Shown: in pieces, positions 42,412 to 51,088 of the stretch
Position numbering within the stretch: the stretch's first letter is position 1
Layout of the letters: every line of letters starts with the position of its first letter
Source: JBCBSZ01 sp039185015
Lineage (GTDB): Bacteria > Actinomycetota > Acidimicrobiia > Acidimicrobiales > Poriferisodalaceae
Assembly (NCBI GenBank): GCA_039185015.1
Contig: JBCDAU010000025.1
Location: 16,152-80,151 of the forward strand
DNA length: 64,000 nt
Direction: 5' to 3'
Notes under the pieces: generated by a model
Told to the model about the DNA's origin: nothing
Databases searched by the model: none
Seen by the model: only the letters and a program-made list of their open reading frames with translations
Position numbers and translations under genes: made by a program

Positions 42412-43152
42412 TCACTCGTCCTGGTGGGTCTTCACCAGGGTGCCGAGGTAGAGCTCGATCACCTTCGGATCGGTGAGCAGGTCCCGGCCCGAGCCGGTGT
42501 AGGCGTTCTGGCCCTGGTCGAGCACGTAGCCACGGTCGCAGATCTGCAGGCAACGGCTGGCGTTCTGCTCGACCATCACGATCGACACGCCGGCGTTGTT
42601 GATCTTCTTGCAGCGGACGAAGACCTCGTCCTGCAGCGCGGGCGAGAGACCGGCCGAGGGCTCGTCGAGCAGCAGCACGGACGGGTCCATCATCAACGCA
42701 CGTCCCATGGCGAGCATCTGGCGTTCGCCGCCGGAGAGCGAGCCGGCCCGCTGGGACCTGCGCTCGACGAGGCGGGGGAACATCTCGCCGATCACGTCGA
42801 ATCGCTCGGCGTAGGTCTTCGGTTGCAGGAACACGCCCATCTCGAGGTTCTCCTCGATGGTGAGCGACGGGAACACGTTGTTGTTCTGCGGGACGTAGCC
42901 CAGCCCGCGGGAGACGAGATCGTGGGCCTTCCGGCCGGTGATGTCGTCACCGCGAAGCCGGATCTCACCCGAGCGGATCGGGATCAGCCCGAAGAGCGAC
43001 TTGAGCAGCGTCGACTTGCCGGCGCCGTTGGGCCCGACGATGCCGACGAGCTCGCCGTCGTGGAGCTCCAGATCGCACCCGGTCAGGATGTCGACGCCGG
43101 GGACGTAGCCGGCGACCACGTTGTCGGCGATGAGCAGCGGTTCGGTCGTCAT
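42412..43152 (-). CDS. livF: ABC transporter ATPase LivF-like
   Basis: 246 residues. Walker A (GPNGAGKST), signature (LSGGERQMLAMGRAL) and Walker B (VLLLDEPSAGLSP) are present; the QNNNVFPSLTIEENL stretch is typical of LivF. It pairs with the LivG-like ATPase, separated by 11 bp, in a Liv-type importer operon. The frame is open upstream, but ATG 43152 is the natural start. Confidence 0.9.
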   Translation of the reverse strand: MTTEPLLIADNVVAGYVPGVDILTGCDLELHDGELVGIVGPNGAGKSTLLKSLFGLIPIRSGEIRLRGDDITGRKAHDLVSRGLGYVPQNNNVFPSLTIEENLEMGVFLQPKTYAERFDVIGEMFPRLVERRSQRAGSLSGGERQMLAMGRALMMDPSVLLLDEPSAGLSPALQDEVFVRCKKINNAGVSIVMVEQNASRCLQICDRGYVLDQGQNAYTGSGRDLLTDPKVIELYLGTLVKTHQDE

Positions 43153-43163
43153 CGGCTGCCTCC

Positions 43164-44036
43164 TCAGTCCTCGAGCTGGAGCGGAGCGCCGTGGTGGGCG
43201 CCGAGGTAGGCGTCGATCACGGCCGGGTTCTGGCCGACGGACTCGGGCGGGCCCTCGGCGATGATGCGGCCCTCCGCCATCACGATGACCCAGTCGCTGA
43301 TGTCTTGGACCATGTCCATGTCGTGCTCGACGAAGAGCACGGTCATGCCCTGGTCGGCGAGGCCGCGGACGTGGTCGAGCAGCGACTGCTTGAGCGCCGG
43401 GTTCACGCCGGCCATCGGCTCGTCGAGCATGACGAGCGTCGGCTCGACCATCAGCGAGCGGGCCATCTCGAGCAGCTTGCGCTGTCCGCCCGACAGGGTG
43501 CCGGCGAACTCCTCGCGCATGTGGTCGAGCTTGAAGCGCTCGAGCAGCGCATCTGCCCGCTTCTCGATCTCGGCCTCCTGTGAGCGCCACATGAACGGCA
43601 GCAGCGCCCGCCAGAAGGACTCACCGACCTGGCCGGTCGCCCCGAGCTTCATGTTCTCGATGACCGTCATGCGCGAGAGCGCCTTGGTCAGCTGGAAGGT
43701 CCGCACCATGCCGAGGTTGGCGACCTTGTGGGCCGGCACGTTGGCGAGATCGCCGCCCTCGAAGTGCCGGGTGCCGCTGTCGGGCGTGTCGAAGTTGGTG
43801 AGCAGGTTGAAGAAGGTGGTCTTGCCGGCACCGTTCGGACCGATCAGCGCCGTGATCACCCCGCGGGGGATCTCCAGGTGCTCCACGTCGACGGCGGTGA
43901 GACCGCCGAAGCGCCGCGTGACACCGTCCACGACGAGGATCGGATCGGGCTTGGCCACGCCCGGCTCCCAGGCAACGTCGGAGAGCTGCGCGCGGGCGGC
44001 CTCGACGTCGGGAGCGGAGGTCTGGTCAGCGGTCAT
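43164..44036 (-). CDS. livG: ABC transporter ATPase LivG-like
   Basis: 290 residues. Walker A (GPNGAGKTT), signature (LSGGQRKLLEMARSL), Walker B (LVMLDEPMAGVNP), and the LivG-type stretch GMVRTFQLTKALSRMTVIENM. There is a 30-residue N-terminal extension before the ATPase. It overlaps the livM end by 11 bp, so translation is probably coupled. It gives energy to the importer together with LivF. Confidence 0.9.
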   Translation of the reverse strand: MTADQTSAPDVEAARAQLSDVAWEPGVAKPDPILVVDGVTRRFGGLTAVDVEHLEIPRGVITALIGPNGAGKTTFFNLLTNFDTPDSGTRHFEGGDLANVPAHKVANLGMVRTFQLTKALSRMTVIENMKLGATGQVGESFWRALLPFMWRSQEAEIEKRADALLERFKLDHMREEFAGTLSGGQRKLLEMARSLMVEPTLVMLDEPMAGVNPALKQSLLDHVRGLADQGMTVLFVEHDMDMVQDISDWVIVMAEGRIIAEGPPESVGQNPAVIDAYLGAHHGAPLQLED

Positions 44037-45018
44037 CGAGTGCCATCTCGTTCTTGTTGCCGAACACGCCTTGGGGTCTGAACACCGCCAGGAGCACGAG
44101 GCCGGCGCCCACCAGGATGAAGCGGACCTGCCCGACCTGGGTGTCGACGAGGACCGCTTCCGGGATGAGGTCCTCGGCGACCAGCTCCCGCAGGAAGACG
44201 TCGGTGAAGTTGAGGATCATCCAGAGCAGCATCGCCCCGATCACCGGCCCGAAGACCTTGCCCACGCCGCCGAGGATCAGCGCCACCCAGGCGAAGAAGG
44301 TGACGTCGGTGATGAAGTTCTGGGGCTGGGCCGACTGGGTGGCGATCGCCCGGAGCATGCCGCCGACCGCACCGATCACCCCGCCGAGCATCAGCGCCTG
44401 GAGCTTGTACCAGTAGGCGTTCTTGCCGAGGCTGCGGGCGGCGTCCTCGTCCTCACGGATCGCCTTGAGGACCCGCCCCCAGGGGCTGTTGACCGCGATG
44501 TAGGTGACGAGCACGGCGATCGCGACGCACACCCAGCCGACGATGACCACCCAGAACTGGTTGCCGGTGAAGAGGTTGAAGACGTACCGCTCGCGGGTGT
44601 CGAACGGACTCCAGTTGTAGAAGGTCCGAGCGAAGCCGGTGAGGCCGTCGGAGGAGCCCGTCCACTCGTCGAGCGACGGCGAGCGGGCGATGATCCGGAA
44701 GATCTCGGCCGTCGCGATGGTCACGATCGCCAGGTAGTCCGCTCTGAGGCGCAGCGTCGGGATCCCGAGCAACAGGGCCAGGATGACCGGGAACACGAAC
44801 ACGCCGACGAGCACCCCGACCCAGAAGGGCTGCTCCCACGTCGCGACCATCATGGCCAGCCCGTAGGCACCAGCGGCCATGAACACGGCCTGCCCGAAGT
44901 TCAGCAGCCCGGTGAAGCCGAAGTGGATGTTGAGCCCGATGGCGGCCAGCGCGAAGACGACCGCCGTCTCGCCCAGCAGACCTCGGAACGAGGTCTCGAT
45001 GATGGCGCCCCAATCCAT
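44026..45018 (-). CDS. livM: Liv-type permease LivM
   Basis: 330 residues with about eight membrane helices. The family loop is LGIPTLRLRADYLAIVTIA, followed by the ATPase contact region (GRVLKAIREDEDAARSLG) and VLILGG VGKVFGPVIGAM-like segment (broken by a short space here). It forms the channel with LivH, whose stop lies 4 bp upstream of its start. Confidence 0.92.
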   Translation of the reverse strand: MDWGAIIETSFRGLLGETAVVFALAAIGLNIHFGFTGLLNFGQAVFMAAGAYGLAMMVATWEQPFWVGVLVGVFVFPVILALLLGIPTLRLRADYLAIVTIATAEIFRIIARSPSLDEWTGSSDGLTGFARTFYNWSPFDTRERYVFNLFTGNQFWVVIVGWVCVAIAVLVTYIAVNSPWGRVLKAIREDEDAARSLGKNAYWYKLQALMLGGVIGAVGGMLRAIATQSAQPQNFITDVTFFAWVALILGGVGKVFGPVIGAMLLWMILNFTDVFLRELVAEDLIPEAVLVDTQVGQVRFILVGAGLVLLAVFRPQGVFGNKNEMALDDR

Positions 45019-45022
45019 CAGA

Positions 45023-46342
45023 TCACCCGATCCTCTCGGCTCGACCGAGCAAGCCCTGCGGGCGGACGAGCAGGATGACGACGAGCATCAACAGCGCTCC
45101 GACGTTCTTCATGTCTGCGGGAATGACCTGTGTCGACAGCTGGATGAACACGCCGACGATCAGGCTCCCGAAGAGGGCGCCGTACGCCGTGCCGAGTCCG
45201 CCGAGGGTCACCCCGGCGAACATGAGGAGGAGGAGGCGGAAGCCCATCTCCCAGGTGATGGCCTCGGTCAGACCGAACAGCACACCCCCGAGGCCGGTGA
45301 GCGCCGCGCCGGTGATCCACACCGTGCGGATCACCCGCTCGACGTCGATGCCCGACGATTCGGCGAGGTCCCTGTTGTCGGCCACCGCCCGCATCGCCTT
45401 GCCGATGCGGGTGAGCTGCAACGACAGTCCGACGCCGACCAGGATGGTCAGTGCGAGGACGATGATGACGACGTCCTTCGGGACCAGCTTGAACCACCCG
45501 AAGTCGATCTGCTCCTGGATCGCGTAGTCGGCATAGGTGCGGGGACGACCGCCGAACTGGAACAGGATCAGGTAGCGCAGGGCGATCGCGAAACCGATCG
45601 AGACCACCAGCATCGAGATCAGGCTCGACCCGCGGGCACGGAGCTTGCTCCACACCAACCCGTCGAACGCGTAGCCCCCGATCCCGGCCACGATCATGGC
45701 GAGTATCGCGGCGATGATCAGCTGGAACTGGACGCCGAAGACCCCGTTCACGTTGAACAGGAACGCCATCGTGGCGCCGATCGTGACCATCTCGCCGTGG
45801 GCGAAGTTCACCAGTCCGGTCGTACCGAAGATCAGCGACAGCCCGATCGCGCACATCGCGATGATCAGCCCGAACTTGATGCCGTCGACGAGGTTCTGGA
45901 CGATGCGGATCGTGTTGTCGTCGGAGCCGATGCGCTCACCGAGCGGGAACAGCACGTTGCGAACCGTGTCGGGATCGACCTCGGCTTCGAGGCGACTCCG
46001 CTCCGGATCACGCAGCGGCAGACCCTCGGGCAGGGTCTCCTGGTTGAGCTCGACCTCGTAGAGGCCGGGACCGGGAACCGCGACGCTCCAGGTGCCGTCG
46101 TCGCCGGTGACGGCGCTCCCGACCTCGTTGCCCGACTCGTCGAAGACGGTCAGCTCCACCCCGGAGATGAACTCGTCCTCGCCGTCCGGGCCCGTCCCGC
46201 GCGAGCGAAGGGTGCCGCCCACGCCGGTCTCTTCGTCCTGCGCAGCGGCGTGCGGTGCGGCGATGCCGAGCAGCACGAGCCCGAACAGCGTCAGCAGGAT
46301 CAACCGGCGCCCGGGCCCACCGCGACTTCGTGGTGTGCTCAT
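45023..46342 (-). CDS. livH: Liv-type permease LivH with N-terminal extracytoplasmic domain
   Basis: 439 residues, about 150 more than a normal LivH. A cleavable signal-like segment (LILLTLFGLVLLGIAAPHAA) is followed by a beta-rich domain (about residues 40-125: GVELTVFDESGNEVGSAVTG and GPGLYEVELNQETLPEG) like a carboxypeptidase-regulatory or transthyretin-type domain. The permease then starts at VQNLVDGIKFGLIIAMCAIG and has the usual helices, including GTTGLVNFAHGEM and the loop RAVADNRDLAESSGID. The extra domain should face outside and might dock the lipid-anchored binding protein. Confidence 0.88.
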   Translation of the reverse strand: MSTPRSRGGPGRRLILLTLFGLVLLGIAAPHAAAQDEETGVGGTLRSRGTGPDGEDEFISGVELTVFDESGNEVGSAVTGDDGTWSVAVPGPGLYEVELNQETLPEGLPLRDPERSRLEAEVDPDTVRNVLFPLGERIGSDDNTIRIVQNLVDGIKFGLIIAMCAIGLSLIFGTTGLVNFAHGEMVTIGATMAFLFNVNGVFGVQFQLIIAAILAMIVAGIGGYAFDGLVWSKLRARGSSLISMLVVSIGFAIALRYLILFQFGGRPRTYADYAIQEQIDFGWFKLVPKDVVIIVLALTILVGVGLSLQLTRIGKAMRAVADNRDLAESSGIDVERVIRTVWITGAALTGLGGVLFGLTEAITWEMGFRLLLLMFAGVTLGGLGTAYGALFGSLIVGVFIQLSTQVIPADMKNVGALLMLVVILLVRPQGLLGRAERIG

Positions 46343-46507
46343 CGAGCGGAGGACACTAGCCGCCGATCACGCAGCGCACCCGAGATCCGCCCGTCGCGCC
46401 ACGAGACGTCGTCGGGCCGTAACAGGCCCGCAATGGGCGACCTGCGGATTCCCACCGATGGCCGCCGTCTCCCTATCGTTCAGAATTCGGGGAGAAGGGG
46501 CTGTGAG

Positions 46508-47944
46508 ATGACCACGACCGACGATCACCGCGGCACGGCGAGGAGCACGGGGCCGAGCCTGCAGGAGTTGCTCGACACCGACACCCGGGAGGTGCCGGTG
46601 TCGCTCCGCGACGAGTCCTATGTCTTCCAGGGCACGGCCGACGTCGCGAAGAGCCGCTACACCGACCCGACGTTCGCGTCGCTCGAGGTGGAGCACGTGT
46701 TCGCCCGCACCTGGCAGATGGCCTGCCACGAGGACCAGATCGCCAAACCCGGCGAGCACATCGTCTTCGACCTCGCCGACCAGTCGCTGATCGTGACCCG
46801 CACCGACGACGGCTCGATCAAGGCCTTCCACAACGCGTGCCTGCACCGTGGCACCAAGCTGCGGGTCGACGACGGTCGGGTCGCGAGCTTCCGTTGTCCG
46901 TTCCACGGATGGCGCTGGTCGCTCGAGGGCGAGCTGGCCGAGCTGCCCTGCCAGTGGGACTTCCCGCAGGTGGTCGAGGCGACCGACGGCGCCCAGCTGC
47001 CCGAGGCGCAGGTGGCGACCTGGGCCGGCTGGGTGTTCGTCAACTTCGACCTCGACGCCGAACCGTTCGAGACCTACGCAGCGAAGCTCATCGAGCACTT
47101 CGAGCACTACGACTTCGCCGATCGGTACATCGCGTTCCACGCCGTGAAGGAGGTGCCGGCGAACTGGAAGGTCGTGATGGAGGCCTTCAGCGAGGGCTAC
47201 CACGTCATCGCGACGCACCCGCAGATCCTCGAGTTCACCGCGGACGCCAACAGCGAGTATTCGATCTGGCCCGACTCGGCGAACGTCAGCCGGTTCGTGA
47301 ACGGCTTCGGCTCGCAGAGCCCGCACCTCAGCGAGCTCACCGAGCAGCAGGTCGCCGACGCCTATGCCGCCTTCTCCCAGCGCGGCGCCGGTGCCGGCAT
47401 CCCGGTCGGGGAGGGGCAGACGGCTCGTCAGGCGGTCGCCGAGACCTTCCGCGGCGCGCTGACCAAGCTCTACGGCGCGGACCTCTCTGACCACTCCGAC
47501 AGCGAGATCCTCGACGCGATCCTCTACCACCTGTTCCCGGCGTTCGCCCCGTGGGCCGGCGTCGGCCAGCCGCTGGTCTACCGCTGGCGACCGGGCCCGA
47601 CCCCGGACACCTCCTACATGGACGTCTACCGGATGGCGCCGGTGGCCGACGGTGCCGAGCGTCCGGCCCCGGCCCGCACGACCAAGCTGACGCTGGAGCA
47701 GAACTGGGACGAGGCGCCCGGGATGGGTGGGCTGGCTGCGGTCTTCGAGCAGGACATGGCCAACCTGCCTCGGGTCCAGGCCGGGCTGAAGAGCACGGGG
47801 AAGCCGACCGTGAGCTTCGGGCTGTACCAGGAGGCCCGGCTGCGGATGTTCCACCACCTCATCGACGAGTGGATCACCACCGGCCTGGCGGCCGCCGGCC
47901 GGTCCACGGCCGAGCTGGAGCCGTACGCCGTCACCGAGGGCTGA
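46508..47944 (+). CDS. Rieske non-heme iron oxygenase, alpha subunit
   Basis: 478 residues. The Rieske 2Fe-2S ligands are Cys111/His113 (CLHRG) and Cys130/His133 (CPFHGW). The catalytic iron site is in NWKVVMEAFSEGYHVIATHP. A TATCGT box lies about 32 bp upstream and a GGGGAGAAGGGG ribosome site is near the ATG. It hydroxylates an aromatic or similar ring using electrons from a reductase not found here. The SDR gene is convergent, three bases from its stop, so it might act on the product. Confidence 0.92.
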   Translation: MTTTDDHRGTARSTGPSLQELLDTDTREVPVSLRDESYVFQGTADVAKSRYTDPTFASLEVEHVFARTWQMACHEDQIAKPGEHIVFDLADQSLIVTRTDDGSIKAFHNACLHRGTKLRVDDGRVASFRCPFHGWRWSLEGELAELPCQWDFPQVVEATDGAQLPEAQVATWAGWVFVNFDLDAEPFETYAAKLIEHFEHYDFADRYIAFHAVKEVPANWKVVMEAFSEGYHVIATHPQILEFTADANSEYSIWPDSANVSRFVNGFGSQSPHLSELTEQQVADAYAAFSQRGAGAGIPVGEGQTARQAVAETFRGALTKLYGADLSDHSDSEILDAILYHLFPAFAPWAGVGQPLVYRWRPGPTPDTSYMDVYRMAPVADGAERPAPARTTKLTLEQNWDEAPGMGGLAAVFEQDMANLPRVQAGLKSTGKPTVSFGLYQEARLRMFHHLIDEWITTGLAAAGRSTAELEPYAVTEG

Positions 47945-47947
47945 CCA

Positions 47948-48709
47948 TCAGCGCCCGCCGGTGATGTCGAGGATCGCGCCGGTCACGTACGACGCCTCCT
48001 CGCCGAGAAGCCAGACGATCCCGGTGGCGATCTCCTCCGGCTCGCCCGCGCGCTGCATCGGGATCGTGGGGCCGAGCTCGGGCATCCGGTCGGGCTCGCC
48101 GATGCGGGCGTGCTGCTCGGTAAGCGTGTAGCCGGGCCGGACGCCATTGACCCGGATCCCCTCGAGCGCGACCTCCTTGGCGAGGCCGACGGTGAACGTG
48201 TCGAGCGCCGCCTTGCCGGCGGCGTACTCGACGTAGGCGTTGGGTGAGCCGAGGCGAGCGGCGCCTGAGCTGATGTTGACGATCGCTCCACCGTCGCCGC
48301 CCCGGGCCGTCGACATCCGGCGAACCGCCTCGCGTCCGCACAGGATCGCTCCGAACACGTTGACCTCGAACGTGCGGCGCATGCGTTCGACGGTGAGGTC
48401 CTCCACGCGAGCGAGGGGGTACAGGACCGCTGCGTTGTTGACGAGCGCGTCGACGCGGCCGAGCTCCTCGACGGTCCGGTCGAACAGCGCGATCACCTGC
48501 GACTCGTCCGACACGTCCACCTGCACGGCGACCGCTTCCGCTCCGTCCGAACGGCACCGGTCGACGACGGCCGCGCCCGCAGCGGCATCGGAGACGTAGC
48601 CGACCGCGACGTCGAACCCCCGCTCGGCGGCGAGCAGGCACGTGGCGGCGCCGATGCCCCGGCTCCCGCCGGTGACGACGACCACGGGTCGACGAGGTGG
48701 ATCGCTCAT
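47948..48709 (-). CDS. Short-chain dehydrogenase/reductase
   Basis: 253 residues from ATG 48709. NAD(P) motif TGGSRGIGA, the structural NNA (LVNNAAVL), Ser in VNISSGAA and the catalytic Tyr-x-x-x-Lys in YVEYAAGKAA are all present. The substrate is unknown; similar proteins are annotated as 3-oxoacyl-ACP reductase. It is convergent with the Rieske oxygenase gene. Confidence 0.9.
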   Translation of the reverse strand: MSDPPRRPVVVVTGGSRGIGAATCLLAAERGFDVAVGYVSDAAAGAAVVDRCRSDGAEAVAVQVDVSDESQVIALFDRTVEELGRVDALVNNAAVLYPLARVEDLTVERMRRTFEVNVFGAILCGREAVRRMSTARGGDGGAIVNISSGAARLGSPNAYVEYAAGKAALDTFTVGLAKEVALEGIRVNGVRPGYTLTEQHARIGEPDRMPELGPTIPMQRAGEPEEIATGIVWLLGEEASYVTGAILDITGGR

Positions 48710-48769
48710 GGGGCCATCCTCGCCGACCGACCCCAGGTGCGACGTGGAGTTTCGTACCCTCGTCCTCTC

Positions 48770-49984
48770 GTGCGGATGCGACACCTGGTGATGGTGCTGG
48801 CGCTGGTCTTCGCGGGATGCGGCTCCTCCGACAGCGACGACGACGCCGGCAGCGAGCCGGCCCTGACGGTCGCCACCACGGAGGCCGCGTCGGAGACGAC
48901 ATCGCCACTGACGAACGCCACGCCGGACACCGCAGCCGCACCGACGACCACCGCGCCGACGACCACCACGGCCGCGCCGACGACGACCGAGGCGCCACCC
49001 GCACCCGCCGGGGCCGCACTCGAGGACCTCGTCGAGCTGATCGGCGTGTGGGCGACGGCCGACACCGACGCGAGCCTCGCCCCGCTGGACCTCGCCGAGC
49101 GCATCATCGGCTTCCCCTTGGCGATACCCGTCCCCGAGGGCGCGACGGCGAACGACCTGGAGCTGCGCGCCCGGCCGCTGGAGGACGAGCTCTGGGAGTG
49201 GACCTGGCGGTATGGCGCCGTCGCCGGACCCGATCCTGGTGACGTCGACATCAACGCAGAGGACAAGGGCCCCGGCGCCGTGTTCCTCCGTGAGACCTAC
49301 GACCCGATCATGGGTGGGCTCGGCTTCGAGTACTCCAACTCGACGACGTCCGATCCCGGCGACCCCGGTGGACCGAACTCGACCAACAACGTCTACGTCG
49401 CCGACTCCGGAACGATCACCGTGGCCGGCGTGGAGCGGTCGGTCGATCCGGTCTTCGTGTGGCTCGACGACGACCTCATCGGCTTCGAGGACGGTGTCGA
49501 GACGCCGGGGTTCATCGTCGACGTGCCGGTCGAGCTCCCCGAGGGCGAGATCCCGCTGCTCTTCCTCTCCGAGCTGATCGAGGGCACACCGCTCCCGGAC
49601 GGTGCCGAGCTGGCGAGCGCCACGTTCCGGTCGCAGTCTCGACAGGCCGACTCCTTCGACGCCGACCTCGGCCTGCGCTACCTCACGGTCGAGATCGACT
49701 GGGCCGTCGGGATCGAAGCCGGCGCGGCACTCGCCGCGACCGTGCTCGACTCCTTCGACGACCCGCGACTCCGGGCGACGACACCGAGCTTCTTCGAGGA
49801 GGGCAGCTTCGAGCCGTCCCGCCTGTCGGAGACGAGCGACGGCTGGCGGCACGACCTCTTGCTGCTCGACCGCTATCCGGGGACGTTCATCTTCCGAGCG
49901 GACGAGGACGACGGCACCGCGGAGCTCACCCTCCGGCTCGTGATCGAGCCTCTGCGCCAGCTCCTCACCCCACCAGCGGGGTGA
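48770..49984 (+). CDS. Putative lipoprotein, unknown function
   Basis: About 404 residues from GTG 48770 (ATG 48776 is also possible). A lipobox lies at LVFAGC, followed by a long Thr/Ala/Pro linker (APTTTAPTTTTAAPTTTEA) and two beta-rich repeats. A TACCCT box precedes the start by 9 nt. The 3' end overlaps the convergent azlD by 20 bp. Function unknown. Confidence 0.65.
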   Translation: MRMRHLVMVLALVFAGCGSSDSDDDAGSEPALTVATTEAASETTSPLTNATPDTAAAPTTTAPTTTTAAPTTTEAPPAPAGAALEDLVELIGVWATADTDASLAPLDLAERIIGFPLAIPVPEGATANDLELRARPLEDELWEWTWRYGAVAGPDPGDVDINAEDKGPGAVFLRETYDPIMGGLGFEYSNSTTSDPGDPGGPNSTNNVYVADSGTITVAGVERSVDPVFVWLDDDLIGFEDGVETPGFIVDVPVELPEGEIPLLFLSELIEGTPLPDGAELASATFRSQSRQADSFDADLGLRYLTVEIDWAVGIEAGAALAATVLDSFDDPRLRATTPSFFEEGSFEPSRLSETSDGWRHDLLLLDRYPGTFIFRADEDDGTAELTLRLVIEPLRQLLTPPAG

Positions 49985-50279
49985 CGACCCAGAAGACGGG
50001 CAGCCCGGCCAGGAGCGCGTGGGCAACGTTGCCCGTACGGCGCACGGCGACGAAGGCCACGACGACGGCAGCCAGTGATGCCACCCCGGGCCACGTCGCC
50101 GAGCCGCCGCTCACGAACAACGAGCTGACCAGGATGGCGCCGAGCACGGCCGGGCCCACGAAGCCGAGCATGCGCTGCAGCTGCGGCCGTAGCCCGCGCT
50201 CGGCAACGAGGACGAGCGGGCCGGATCGGAAGGCGTAGCTGCCGGCTCCGACGGCGAGGATCGCGATCCACGTGGTCAT
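49965..50279 (-). CDS. azlD: AzlD-like branched-chain amino acid exporter subunit
   Basis: 104 residues, about four membrane helices, with the AzlD pattern ILAVGAGSYAFRSGPLVL near the start and LQRMLGFVGPAVLGAI. It works with AzlC as a small exporter of branched-chain amino acids or analogues. Its start overlaps the AzlC stop by 4 bp (ATGA). Confidence 0.88.
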   Translation of the reverse strand: MTTWIAILAVGAGSYAFRSGPLVLVAERGLRPQLQRMLGFVGPAVLGAILVSSLFVSGGSATWPGVASLAAVVVAFVAVRRTGNVAHALLAGLPVFWVVTPLVG

Positions 50280-51088
50280 GCTGCCGGCCCTCCGCTCCCC
50301 GGCTGGGGCCCCGGAGCTCCAGCCTTCTCCCGAGCTCCTCGCCCTGACGGGCTGCGGGCGGGCCGTCGACGAGCAGTCCGCTCTCGCCCCTCAGACGTTG
50401 CCCCGCCGGTGGCGATGCCGGCGAGGGTCCCGATCGGGACGGCCGCATGGAGTGGCGCTCCACTGGCGAGCAGCGTGACGGTCGCGGCCACGCCGGCGAC
50501 CAACCAGCTGCGGCCGTCCTTGAGCGACAGCGAGAGCAGCCCGACGAACACCAGTGGCGCAGCGAGCTCGAGCCCGACGCCCTCCGGCAGTCGGTTGCCG
50601 GCCAGGAGACCGAGGACCTGAGCGCTCACCCACACGGCCCAGAGGAACAGGCCGAGGGTGAAGAAGTAGCTCCGTCGCTCCCGCGCGTCGAGCTCGTCGA
50701 TGGCGAAGCGGCGCTCGGCGGCGAGGAACGACTGGTCGACGACGAACGCCGACAGCGCCAAGCGACGACGCAGCGGCTCGGCACCGAACCACGACGCCAT
50801 GCGGGCGCTGTAGAGCACGAACCGCGCGTTGATCAGCAGGCAGGTGAAGACGATCACCGGGATCGCCGCGCCCGTATCGACCAGCTCGACCGCGGTCAGC
50901 TGCGCCGCTCCGGCGAAGATCAGGATCGAGCCGAGCAGCGCAGCGATCGGGTCGACGTCGGAGCTCCCGATCGTCGCGCCGATGACGAGTGCGAACGGGA
51001 GTACACCGAGGGCGAGCGGGACGCCGTCGCGGATGGCGTGGCGACGCACGGACGCACGCGGGCTCGAGCGAGGTGCGAGGTCGGTCAT
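50276..51088 (-). CDS. azlC: AzlC-like branched-chain amino acid exporter subunit
   Basis: 270 residues. The family core is LGVLPFALVIGATIGSSDVD, LIFAGAAQLTAVELVDTGA and ARFVLYSARMASWF. It has about six membrane helices and a basic Arg/Gly/Pro-rich tail that is unlike the family and may be disordered. It pairs with AzlD. Its start overlaps the upstream flavoprotein stop (ATGA). Confidence 0.88.
   Translation of the reverse strand: MTDLAPRSSPRASVRRHAIRDGVPLALGVLPFALVIGATIGSSDVDPIAALLGSILIFAGAAQLTAVELVDTGAAIPVIVFTCLLINARFVLYSARMASWFGAEPLRRRLALSAFVVDQSFLAAERRFAIDELDARERRSYFFTLGLFLWAVWVSAQVLGLLAGNRLPEGVGLELAAPLVFVGLLSLSLKDGRSWLVAGVAATVTLLASGAPLHAAVPIGTLAGIATGGATSEGRERTARRRPARSPSGRGAREKAGAPGPQPGSGGPAA

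Noticed and set aside
44879..47944. A 1021-codon open frame on the plus strand
   Set aside because: Its first half runs antisense to livM and livH. Only the part from 46508, the Rieske oxygenase, has protein-like composition and motifs.
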